Shown piece after piece: positions 1 to 8,265 of a DNA stretch of 33,990 nucleotides. Location: contig JAFGSO010000019.1 of NCBI GenBank assembly GCA_016934605.1, positions 1 through 33,990 of the forward strand, read 5' to 3'. A model generated the notes under the pieces. The model was not told where the DNA came from, made no database searches, and worked only from the letters and a program-made list of their open reading frames with translations. Each line of letters starts with the position of its first letter. Position 1 is the first letter of the stretch. The position numbers and the translations under genes were made by a program. Origin of the DNA: Calditrichota bacterium. GTDB taxonomy: Bacteria; Calditrichota; Calditrichia; RBG-13-44-9.

Positions 1-1
1 A

Positions 2-223
2 GTCGCAGAATATATCACCAAAACTCATGCCATCTGTGTTATCTGCGGAAATCCGGCCAATTATACCCAGCGGAAAACGCCGAGTAAGGAAAGAGTTGTA
101 GTGGGAGCCGCTGATATTTATGAAGCACGCTGCCGCAACTGTTTTGAACCGCCGGAAGACTCAAAGCAGGAAATCAAATTTTCTGCAAAAAATCGCTCTT
201 CTGCGAAGGAGACATCCAGATGA
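2..223 (+). CDS. tdk: Thymidine kinase, C-terminal fragment (5' end outside window)
   Basis: Frame 2 reads [73 protein letters not shown]. This is the typical TK zinc-ribbon and VVVGAxDxYEARCRxC tail. Its TGA at 221-223 overlaps the next ATG (ATGA). Absent from the ORF track because it has no in-window start. Confidence 0.9.
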   Translation, partial: VAEYITKTHAICVICGNPANYTQRKTPSKERVVVGAADIYEARCRNCFEPPEDSKQEIKFSAKNRSSAKETSR

Positions 224-1533
224 TCCCCGATATTCTTTTCGGATTAGCCGGACTTGCCTGGTTACTGGCCATCGCCTTCGCATTTTCCAGCCATAAGAGA
301 AAAATCGATTGGCGGCTGGTCGGGACCGGAGTGGCTCTTCAGATTGTTTTTGCACTATTCGTTCTCAAAGTGCCGGGAGGGGAGGATGTCTTTAATGCCC
401 TCAGTAAATTCTTCGTCACAATCATTAATTTCACTTTTGAGGGGGCTGAGTTTGTATTCGGGATCTTGTCTTCTCAGACAATGATGGAAAAAATGATGCC
501 CCCGGATATGCAGAACATGGGATTCGGTTTCATCTTCGCTTTTCAGGTATTGCCAACCATTATATTCTTTTCTTCACTGATGTCAGTTCTTTATCATCTT
601 GGAATTATGCAGAAAGTAGTGCAGGGGATGGCCTGGGTGATGGCGAAGACCATGCGGGTCAGCGGATCTGAATCCCTCTCGGTAGCTGCCAATGTATTTA
701 TCGGTCAGACTGAAGCACCGCTGGTGGTAAGACCGTATGTCGCATCCATGACGCAATCGGAACTGCTTACACTGATGGTCGGAGGGATGGCCACTATTGC
801 CGGAGGTGTTCTGGCGGCTTATGTAAACATCCTCGGAGGCACCGATCCTCAAATGCAGGTCTATTATGCCAAGCATCTCCTTTCCGCCAGCATTATGGCA
901 GCGCCGGCAACCATGGTGATTGCGAAATTGTTGAAACCGGAAGTGGAGCATTCGGAAACAAAAGGTGTTGTGGAACTGAAAGTTGAAAAGAACACCGCGA
1001 ATGTCATCGATGCAGCGGCCACAGGAGCCGGAGACGGACTGAAACTGGCCCTGAATGTTGCTGCCATGTTATTAGCCTTTATTGCCCTCATTGCCATGGC
1101 AAATTATATTCTGGAAGCATTCGGGAATATCACAGGTCTTAATACGGTTATTGGACAACCGTTGAATCTGAATCTGATTCTGGGATATCTTCTGGCACCG
1201 ATTTCCTGGATTATCGGAGTTCCCTGGCAGGATGCGATCCATGTTGGTACACTGATCGGACAAAAAGTGGTTATTAATGAATTTATCGCCTACCTGGAAC
1301 TGGGGAATATGATTCAGGATGGGATGCTGTCTGAAAAAGCCAGAATCATCTCCACTTATGCATTGTGCGGCTTCGCAAATTTTTCTTCGATCGCCATTCA
1401 GATTGGTGGAATTGGGGGAATTGCTCCCAACCGGAGGAAGGATCTGGCAAGATTTGGACTTAGAGCAGTTCTGGGTGGCTCTCTGGCTACCTTCATGACG
1501 GCTACTATTGCGGGCGTATTAACTTCTTTGTAA
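220..1533 (+). CDS. Concentrative nucleoside transporter (CNT/NupC family)
   Basis: 437 aa multi-pass membrane protein. Contains [36 protein letters not shown] and [26 protein letters not shown], hallmark CNT motifs. Confidence 0.93.
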   Translation: MIPDILFGLAGLAWLLAIAFAFSSHKRKIDWRLVGTGVALQIVFALFVLKVPGGEDVFNALSKFFVTIINFTFEGAEFVFGILSSQTMMEKMMPPDMQNMGFGFIFAFQVLPTIIFFSSLMSVLYHLGIMQKVVQGMAWVMAKTMRVSGSESLSVAANVFIGQTEAPLVVRPYVASMTQSELLTLMVGGMATIAGGVLAAYVNILGGTDPQMQVYYAKHLLSASIMAAPATMVIAKLLKPEVEHSETKGVVELKVEKNTANVIDAAATGAGDGLKLALNVAAMLLAFIALIAMANYILEAFGNITGLNTVIGQPLNLNLILGYLLAPISWIIGVPWQDAIHVGTLIGQKVVINEFIAYLELGNMIQDGMLSEKARIISTYALCGFANFSSIAIQIGGIGGIAPNRRKDLARFGLRAVLGGSLATFMTATIAGVLTSL

Positions 1534-1595
1534 TTTATGGAAATAATTTAAATCCAGGCATTAATTATGAATACAGCAAGAAAGGATGAAATATC

Positions 1596-3326
1596 ATGAA
1601 GGGTTGGGTGAAAATTGTTTTATTGATTGTCATTATTTTTATCTGTGTGGGATCATTCTATTATTTGATGTTTTCAAGTCTGTTTGAAGGTCCGGCACCG
1701 ATTTCACGGGACAGTTACTTGCAGCTGGACATTTACGGTGAACTTCCGGAACGGGAAAGTCCGGAACCTCTGTCTCAGATTTTTGCTGCACAGGTACCGG
1801 TGATGGGTGAACTTCTTCAATCAATCCGGAAGGCAAAAATTGATGATAACATCAAAGGACTGATCATCCGGCCTATGGGATTAAGCACCGGATGGGCAAA
1901 AATTGAAGAGCTGAAACAGACGATCGAGGATTTCAAAACATCGGGTAAAAAAGTATATGTCTATCTGGAAGTCGCTTCAAACAGAGAATACTACCTTGCT
2001 CTTTCCGGAGATACCATCTTTGGCTCACCGGAAGGACTTCTGTTCATTAACGGTCTTTTAGGCGGTGGATATTTCCTGAAGGGTACTCTGGATAAATTGG
2101 GTATTGAAGCCGAATTTATTGAAGCAGGAAAATACAAGAACTATCCGGAAATGTTTACCCGCTCCGGTATGAGTCCCGCTGCAAAGGAGATGCTGTCCAC
2201 TATTCTGGATGATATCTTCAGAAGATATTTGCAAGAGATTGAAAAAAGCCGGGGAGTTTCCGCCCGCCGTGCCAAAGAGCTGATAGATAAAGGTATTTAC
2301 AGCCTGAAAGATGCCTATAAAAGCGGAATTATTGATACATTGATGTATTACAATGAATTCACTGAATTTTTGAAAGAAAAGGAACGGAGTCGACCCGGAA
2401 TTGTTTCCTACAGTCGATATAAAGAAATTCCCTTCAGTAAACTGGGGGTGAAGGCGAAGGAATATGTCGCCCTGATCTATGCGGTAGGTTCAATTGTATC
2501 CGGTTTTGGAGGCGATTTTTTTGAAGACGGGCTGATTGTCTCCGAAAATATGGCAAAAAATATCAAGAAAGCAACAGAGGATAAATCGGTTAAAGCAATC
2601 GTATTACGTGTGAACAGTCCCGGTGGTTCAGGTATTGCATCAGACATTATCTGGAAACAGGTGAAGGAGGCACGCACTCAAAAGCCGGTCATAATATCCA
2701 TCTCAGATGTTGCCGCTTCCGGCGGATATTACATATCAATGGCAGCTGATACCATTTACAGCCAGCCCAGCGCTCTGGTAGGGAGCATTGGTGTCTTTTC
2801 CGGCAAATTCTCCGTCAAGGGTCTGTATGAAAAACTGGGTATTAACAAGGAAGAAATTCCCCGCGGAAAGAATGCTGATATTTTCTCCGATATTTCCCTG
2901 TTTAATGACAGTCAGGAAGAACTGATTCGCGAGATAGTAATGCAATCTTATCAGGATTTTATTTCCAAAGCTGCTGAAGGACGTAAGGTGCCGGCGGCTG
3001 AGATCCGGGAGATTGCCGGCGGAAGAGTGTGGACTGGTGAACAGGCGGTTCAGAATGGTCTGATTGATAAGCTGGGTGGTCTGGAAGATGCCATCCGAAG
3101 TGCCAAAATTATGGCCGGGATTTCGCCTGATACACCTGTAAAACTGAAAGTTTATCCCAAACAGCGGTCAATACTGGAAAAACTTATGTCCGGAGGATTA
3201 CAGGCTCGCACCGACTGGCTGAAGAACATGTTGCCCGCGCATATCATCAGATATGCCAGGGGTTTTCTCTTTTACCGGGATTATGAACCTTTACTCCTGA
3301 TACCATTTGTCCCGGAAATCAAATAA
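1596..3326 (+). CDS. sppA: Signal peptide peptidase SppA (67-kDa type)
   Basis: N-terminal TM; duplicated Clp/crotonase-like domains. Lys motif region EAGKYKNYPEMFTRSGMSPAAKEML and Ser motif SDVAASGGYYISMAADTIYSQPSALVGSIGV. Confidence 0.93.
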   Translation: MKGWVKIVLLIVIIFICVGSFYYLMFSSLFEGPAPISRDSYLQLDIYGELPERESPEPLSQIFAAQVPVMGELLQSIRKAKIDDNIKGLIIRPMGLSTGWAKIEELKQTIEDFKTSGKKVYVYLEVASNREYYLALSGDTIFGSPEGLLFINGLLGGGYFLKGTLDKLGIEAEFIEAGKYKNYPEMFTRSGMSPAAKEMLSTILDDIFRRYLQEIEKSRGVSARRAKELIDKGIYSLKDAYKSGIIDTLMYYNEFTEFLKEKERSRPGIVSYSRYKEIPFSKLGVKAKEYVALIYAVGSIVSGFGGDFFEDGLIVSENMAKNIKKATEDKSVKAIVLRVNSPGGSGIASDIIWKQVKEARTQKPVIISISDVAASGGYYISMAADTIYSQPSALVGSIGVFSGKFSVKGLYEKLGINKEEIPRGKNADIFSDISLFNDSQEELIREIVMQSYQDFISKAAEGRKVPAAEIREIAGGRVWTGEQAVQNGLIDKLGGLEDAIRSAKIMAGISPDTPVKLKVYPKQRSILEKLMSGGLQARTDWLKNMLPAHIIRYARGFLFYRDYEPLLLIPFVPEIK

Positions 3327-3344
3327 CCAGGTAAATTATCTGCT

Positions 3345-3914
3345 ATGGATATCTCCCGGTACATCGTAAAAGATAAAATCTGGACTCTGTCCAATATCTT
3401 CAGCTTTGCCAGACTGTTTATGGCGGTATTCCTTTTCTATTTCATCTACACCAGGCATACTTATGTCGCCACATTTCTGGCGATTCTTGCTGTTATTTCA
3501 GACTATGCAGATGGTTATGCTGCCAGACGAAGGAATGAAGTCACTGAACTGGGCAAAATTCTGGATCCGGTGGCAGATAAGGTCTCGGTGGGTCTCAGTG
3601 CTGTTGCCTTGCATCTTTCTTACGGACTTCCATTATGGATGGTTATTGTGATTGTCGGGCGGGACATATTGATCCTGATCGGTTCCCTGTTCCTGATGGA
3701 TAAAGTGAAAGCTGTTGCAGCTTCCCAGATGCCCGGAAAGATTGCCGTTACTGTGATAGCCATGCTTCTGCTGTCATATCTTTTTGAGTTTCATAACATT
3801 AAAAATATTCTGATTATTTTAACTATCCTGGCAATCATTTATTCATTTACGAGTTATCTGATCCGGTTTCTCAGAATTATGGGCCGGAAAACCGACAAAA
3901 AGGAGGCTCTCTGA
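3345..3914 (+). CDS. CDP-alcohol phosphatidyltransferase family protein (PgsA-like)
   Basis: Exact DG-x2-AR-x8-G-x3-D-x3-D motif: DGYAARRRNEVTELGKILDPVAD. Membrane protein. Confidence 0.9.
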   Translation: MDISRYIVKDKIWTLSNIFSFARLFMAVFLFYFIYTRHTYVATFLAILAVISDYADGYAARRRNEVTELGKILDPVADKVSVGLSAVALHLSYGLPLWMVIVIVGRDILILIGSLFLMDKVKAVAASQMPGKIAVTVIAMLLLSYLFEFHNIKNILIILTILAIIYSFTSYLIRFLRIMGRKTDKKEAL

Positions 3915-4750
3915 TCAGGGAGAAGCTTATTTCCAGTAAAATTAAAACCAGTGCACATTTTATTTCCTCCCGTCTGAAAACGAAGCCAGTGATTGCTGTT
4001 ATTCTGGGTTCAGGTCTGGGAGACTTTGCCGAATCCCTGGAAAATAAAGTGGTGATTGCGGCAGAGGAAATTCCTCATTATCCGGTTTCAACCGTCAAGG
4101 GACATGAGGGGAAGCTGATTTTCGGGGATGCAGGCGATGTATCGGTGATGGCAGTGAAGGGACGAACTCATCTCTATGAAGGACATGACGTAACGAATGT
4201 TGCCTTTGTGGTCCGCATTATGGCACACCTGGGAATTCGACTGCTGATCGTCACCAACGCAGCTGGTGGTGTTAATCCACGTTTTACTCCGGGCGATCTG
4301 ATGATCATTTCAGACCATATTAATTTCATGTTTCGTAATCCGCTGCGTGGACCTGTTATCGACAGCGAAAGCCGCTGGACGGATATGCATAACGCATATG
4401 ATATGCAGCTTCAGGAAAAAATTGAAAAAATAGGCATGGATCTGAAAATTCCACTGAAAAGAGGAGTTCTATTCGTGTCTACTGGTCCTGCCTATGAATC
4501 ACCGGCCGAGGTGAAAATGGCCCGAAAACTGGGGGCGGATGCACTCAGTATGTCAACCGTTCCCGAGGTTTTGGTTGCCCGGGCCAATGGCATCCGGGTG
4601 GCGGGAATTTCCTGCATCACCAATATGGCTACCGGCATCAGTACCGAACCTCTTTCCCATGATGAGGTAACTGAGGTTGCCCGCCTGGTTAAACCTAAAT
4701 TTGCCAGACTGTTGGGTGAGATTTTGAGAAAAATCGGAAAAGAATATTAA
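3911..4750 (+). CDS. Purine nucleoside phosphorylase (trimeric type); start extended upstream of the ORF-track GTG at 3989
   Basis: ILGSGLGDFAE, TNAAGGVNP, STGPAYESPAE, MSTVPEV and SCITNMATG motifs. The in-frame extension (L/M)IREKLISSKIKTSAHFISSRLKTKP resembles the usual PNP N-terminal helix and starts at CTG 3911, 4 nt after AGGAGG (3901-3906). Family call is strong; the exact start is inferred. Confidence 0.88.
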   Translation: MIREKLISSKIKTSAHFISSRLKTKPVIAVILGSGLGDFAESLENKVVIAAEEIPHYPVSTVKGHEGKLIFGDAGDVSVMAVKGRTHLYEGHDVTNVAFVVRIMAHLGIRLLIVTNAAGGVNPRFTPGDLMIISDHINFMFRNPLRGPVIDSESRWTDMHNAYDMQLQEKIEKIGMDLKIPLKRGVLFVSTGPAYESPAEVKMARKLGADALSMSTVPEVLVARANGIRVAGISCITNMATGISTEPLSHDEVTEVARLVKPKFARLLGEILRKIGKEY

Positions 4751-4773
4751 TTTTTCTGATTTTAAATGATTGG

Positions 4774-5250
4774 CTAATCCAGTATGGCTGCCAGTATTAT
4801 GCCCAGGATTAGCCAGAGCGGTATGGAAAACAGAAGAGCCCATACCAGTCCCTGCACAGTTTTCAGCCGATCCTTCAGCGATCTTTTTTCGAAAGCCCGT
4901 TCAATACGTAACTTTACATCTTCCATGTGAAAAGGCTTGGTTATATAATCGTACGCGCCCTTTTTAATAGCATCTACGGCTGTTTCTATTGAAGGATAGC
5001 CGGTAATCATCAGAAAAATAACATCCTTGTCGATATCTCTGATTCGTTTCAGGAGTTCCAGACCATCGATATTGGGCATAAGCAGGTCGGAGATAATGAG
5101 ATCAAAGTCTCCTTTGGTGAATTTATTCAGAGCATCCTGACCATCCTCGGCAGTAGTCACTTCATAATTCATGCTTTCAAGGTAATTTGATAATACTTCC
5201 CGAATATTCTCCTCATCATCAATAACCATTACACGACCAAGCTTTTTCAT
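4774..5250 (-). CDS. Receiver-domain response regulator with C-terminal transmembrane segment
   Basis: REC: MVIDDEEN, LIISDLLMPNIDGLELL, YDYITKPF. The tail is VQGLVWALLFSIPLWLILGIILAAILD, a hydrophobic helix at the extreme C-terminus. Confidence 0.9.
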   Translation of the reverse strand: MKKLGRVMVIDDEENIREVLSNYLESMNYEVTTAEDGQDALNKFTKGDFDLIISDLLMPNIDGLELLKRIRDIDKDVIFLMITGYPSIETAVDAIKKGAYDYITKPFHMEDVKLRIERAFEKRSLKDRLKTVQGLVWALLFSIPLWLILGIILAAILD

Positions 5251-5277
5251 TTTTCTCCCGCTGATATTAGTTTCAAA

Positions 5278-5306
5278 AAATTACAATCTGCTTAACTTAG
5301 TGTCAA
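5278..5306 (-). promoter_or_regulatory. Candidate sigma70 promoter for the receiver-TM gene
   Basis: On the minus strand: TTGACA (5306-5301), 17-nt spacer, TAATTT (5283-5278), shortly upstream of the start at 5250. Confidence 0.5.
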
Positions 5307-5409
5307 GTAAAAAACAATACCCGTGAAAATCATCGACAATCCAGCCGGTTTGCTTTAGAGCTTCTGAAAGTATTATGGAAATTCTACAGAACTAATTACG
5401 AAAAATCAA

Positions 5410-5440
5410 TTTGATTTACTGGTTTATTTGCCTATTTTTG
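5410..5440 (+). promoter_or_regulatory. Candidate Bacteroidetes-type promoter upstream of lapA operon
   Basis: TTTG (5410-5413), 19-nt spacer, TATTTTTG (5433-5440), matching the TTTG / TAnnTTTG consensus known from Bacteroidetes. Confidence 0.45.
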
Positions 5441-5464
5441 TAACAAAAAAACTGAGGGAATTTT

Positions 5465-5812
5465 ATGAAGATCATTGAAAATCTTATAAAAATTTTGATC
5501 GTGCTGCTTCTTCTGTTTGTCCTGATCCAGAATTCCAGCCAGAAAATAGACCTTCAGCTTTTTACGCTTTATTATCCCAACATAAATCTGGCAATAATTC
5601 TGTTGATAACACTGGGAATTGGTGCGGTTCTGGGAGCGTTGATGCTCAGTTTAAATCTGATACAATCACGCTCAGAAATTCGTAATCTGCAGAAGAAGAA
5701 TAAACAACTGACGAAAGAGCTGGAAAATTTGCGGAATATCTCCATTGAAGAAATTCCGGACGGCGAAATTCAGTCACCGGAAGAGAACATTAAGAGTAAA
5801 GAGGAGAATTAA
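5465..5812 (+). CDS. LapA domain (DUF1049) membrane protein
   Basis: Two TM helices with FVLIQNSSQKIDLQLF and IILLITLGIGAVLGALMLSL, then a charged coiled tail; followed directly by a LapB-like gene. Confidence 0.78.
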   Translation: MKIIENLIKILIVLLLLFVLIQNSSQKIDLQLFTLYYPNINLAIILLITLGIGAVLGALMLSLNLIQSRSEIRNLQKKNKQLTKELENLRNISIEEIPDGEIQSPEENIKSKEEN

Positions 5813-5815
5813 TAC

Positions 5816-6970
5816 ATGCAGAATTCCACCATGCTGACTGAATTGCTGATCGCGTTGCTGGTGATCGCTGCATTGCTGATAATCTATTATTTTACCCGGG
5901 AGTACAGAAAGCCCAGGGGAGGCAGGAACAATTATCTGGAGGCACTGGAATATCTGGTTGACGGAAATGAGAAATGGGCTATCCAGAAATTCAAGGAAGC
6001 CATAAGGGAAAACAGCGAAAATATCGACGCCTATCTCAGACTGGGTGATCTCCTGCGGAAAAAGGGACTTACCAGTAATGCTTTGAAAATACATAAGGAT
6101 CTGATGCTCCGATCAAATCTTTCCGGAGATACACAAACAAAAATCAAATACAGTCTCATGCTGGATTATGAGATGATGGGTAATACCGCACAGGCGATAG
6201 AAACCGCCTATTCCATCCTGGAGAATGATAAATCTTTCCATGCCGAAACAGCAACCCGGCTACTCAATTATCTCGAAAAAGAGGAAAAATGGCAGGAAGC
6301 CTATGATACCATAAAAAAATATTTTAAGAATCCCTCAACTCAATTAAAGAAAAAAGCTGCTCTCTACCTGGTATTTGATGGGCTGAAACTGCAGGAGAAA
6401 GAGCAGGGCAGAGATGCCAGGATCAAATACAAAGAAGCACTGAAAACTGATTCCAATTGCGCGGCTGCTTATTATTACCTTGGCTCCTCATATTATGCCG
6501 AGGGTCGCCTGGAAGATGCCGTTCAGGAGTGGAAAACTTTATGTGCGGCAATCCCCCCAAAAGCCCAGGTTGCATTTGATGATCTGGAAAGAACCTGGTT
6601 CGACCTGGGGAAATTTACCGAAGCAGAAAAGCTGTATAAGTCTATAGTGGACAAAAATCCCCAGAATATACATGCCTATATTTCATTGGCAGAAATCTAT
6701 GAAAAGAAGGAGGATTTCGATACTGCCCTGGATATTCTGGACCGAATGTCTGAAGAATTTAAGGGGGAACCGCAAATAGTGGGATATAAAATACAGCTTC
6801 TTCTGAATAAGAATCAGAATAAACAAGCCGGTAGCCATGCTCTGGAATTTTTCCAGAAAAATTTCACTCTCACCGATATCAAATTTGAATGCCAGGAATG
6901 CCAGTATATCAGTAATAAGCCTCTATGGATATGTCCACAATGCAAAAGTATCGATTCTTTTATATCATAA
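5816..6970 (+). CDS. LapB/YciM-like TPR protein with C-terminal rubredoxin-type zinc ribbon
   Basis: N-terminal TM, TPR repeats, C-terminal FECQECQYISNKPLWICPQCKSIDSF (CxxC...CxxC) as in LapB; adjacent to LapA. Confidence 0.85.
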   Translation: MQNSTMLTELLIALLVIAALLIIYYFTREYRKPRGGRNNYLEALEYLVDGNEKWAIQKFKEAIRENSENIDAYLRLGDLLRKKGLTSNALKIHKDLMLRSNLSGDTQTKIKYSLMLDYEMMGNTAQAIETAYSILENDKSFHAETATRLLNYLEKEEKWQEAYDTIKKYFKNPSTQLKKKAALYLVFDGLKLQEKEQGRDARIKYKEALKTDSNCAAAYYYLGSSYYAEGRLEDAVQEWKTLCAAIPPKAQVAFDDLERTWFDLGKFTEAEKLYKSIVDKNPQNIHAYISLAEIYEKKEDFDTALDILDRMSEEFKGEPQIVGYKIQLLLNKNQNKQAGSHALEFFQKNFTLTDIKFECQECQYISNKPLWICPQCKSIDSFIS

Positions 6971-7548
6971 TTTTATTTTCTGTTCTGTTTTGTTCGACAG
7001 GGTTTTCACAGGAATCTCATGTGTCTGTGCTGTATATACAGAACAAGATTTCTGAAATCGAAACTGCATTGAATGCAGGAAAAATTACCGATGAAGACTG
7101 GAACAAATTTGCACAGGCGCTTTTTGTGGAAGATCTGGATGCTGCGTTGAATCTGTACATAGAGCTGTACAATAAAACGAATAATATTCAGATCAAAAAA
7201 CTGGTAACAGACAGGATTTCTCAATACTACTATGCTAAAGGATTATATGATTCTGCCGAAAGATTATTGAAGGATGAATCATTCCGGCAGCGGATTTTTA
7301 CTGCGAACGTGGATAAAATCTATTTTGGTGTCCAATTAGGTGCTTTTTCTTCAGAGAAAAATGCCGATAATGCCAGAAAGAGATTTTCCCAAAATGCAGA
7401 AAATTTGTCAATTGTGCGCAAAACCAGTGGAGGGAAAGAACTCTTTGTAGTAATAGCCGGACAGTTTACCAGCCGGGATGAAGCAGAAAAGTACAGGAAC
7501 TTTCTGAAAAACAAATACGATTACAATGGCCTTGTTATTCAATTTTAA
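6925..7548 (+). CDS. SPOR domain-containing exported protein
   Basis: Signal-like MQKYRFFYIIILFSVLFCSTGFSQ. C-terminal SPOR: YFGVQLGAFSSEKNADNARKRF...GGKELFVVIAGQFTSRDEAEKYRNFLK. Start is 6925 or, more likely, ATG 6940; overlaps the lapB 3' end. Confidence 0.85.
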   Translation: MDMSTMQKYRFFYIIILFSVLFCSTGFSQESHVSVLYIQNKISEIETALNAGKITDEDWNKFAQALFVEDLDAALNLYIELYNKTNNIQIKKLVTDRISQYYYAKGLYDSAERLLKDESFRQRIFTANVDKIYFGVQLGAFSSEKNADNARKRFSQNAENLSIVRKTSGGKELFVVIAGQFTSRDEAEKYRNFLKNKYDYNGLVIQF

Positions 7549-8244
7549 ATGGAAAATACAGATATGAATTCTGAATTCTTAAAGCAAATACCCTTATTTT
7601 CTGAACTGAATGACCGCGATCTGGAAAAAATTATTCAGGTTGCTACCAAACAACGCTACCATAAAGACAATATTATTCTGATTGAAGAGGAAGTGGGTTC
7701 CACCATGTTCATCATCCTCTCCGGCCGTGTTAAAATTTCCAGGATCAGCGATGATGGACGTGAAGTGATCCTATCCATTCTCAGCGACGGAGATTTTTTC
7801 GGGGAAATGTCCCTGCTGGATGGATATACCAGATCGGCTAATGTAACTGCCATTGAAGAAGCAGAACTGCTGGTAATCCGCCGGGAGGAATTCCTTCAGA
7901 TGCTCCACGATTATCCTCAGATTGCCGTGAATCTCCTGAAAGAACTCGCTCAGCGTATACGGAAAAGTGATGAGCATATAAAATCATTATCTCTCCAGGA
8001 CGCCACTGGCCGTGTCGCCTCCACCTTGCTCCGGATTGCGGAAGATTCCGGTGTTTTCCGAAAAGGGCAGGTTGAAATTGCAGAACTGCCATTGCAGCAG
8101 GATCTGGCTAATATGGCCGGAACAAGCCGGGAAACCATATCCCGTGTTATTAAAACACTTAGTGATGAAGGATATCTTAAAAAACAAAGTGGTAAAATCA
8201 TCATTCTGGATTATGAAAAATTTCAGCTTAGATTTTCAAAATAG
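7549..8244 (+). CDS. Crp/Fnr-family transcriptional regulator
   Basis: Cyclic-nucleotide-binding fold (ILIEEEVGSTMFIILSGRVKISR..., GDFFGEMSLLDGYTRSANVTA) and HTH QQDLANMAGTSRETISRVIKTLSDEGYL. No N-terminal Cys cluster. Start could be ATG 7564. Confidence 0.93.
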   Translation: MENTDMNSEFLKQIPLFSELNDRDLEKIIQVATKQRYHKDNIILIEEEVGSTMFIILSGRVKISRISDDGREVILSILSDGDFFGEMSLLDGYTRSANVTAIEEAELLVIRREEFLQMLHDYPQIAVNLLKELAQRIRKSDEHIKSLSLQDATGRVASTLLRIAEDSGVFRKGQVEIAELPLQQDLANMAGTSRETISRVIKTLSDEGYLKKQSGKIIILDYEKFQLRFSK

Positions 8245-8265
8245 ATTTTATCTGTTTTATATAAA

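Noticed and set aside
583-1263. Antisense ORFs opposite the nucleoside transporter (583-951, 864-1097, 1072-1263)
   Set aside because: Low-complexity-like translations with no recognisable domain, opposite a strongly supported coding frame; typical shadow ORFs.
1567-1599. Ten-codon ORF MNTARKDEIS overlapping the sppA start (ATGA)
   Set aside because: Too short to distinguish from chance; no regulatory codon run or attenuator structure seen.
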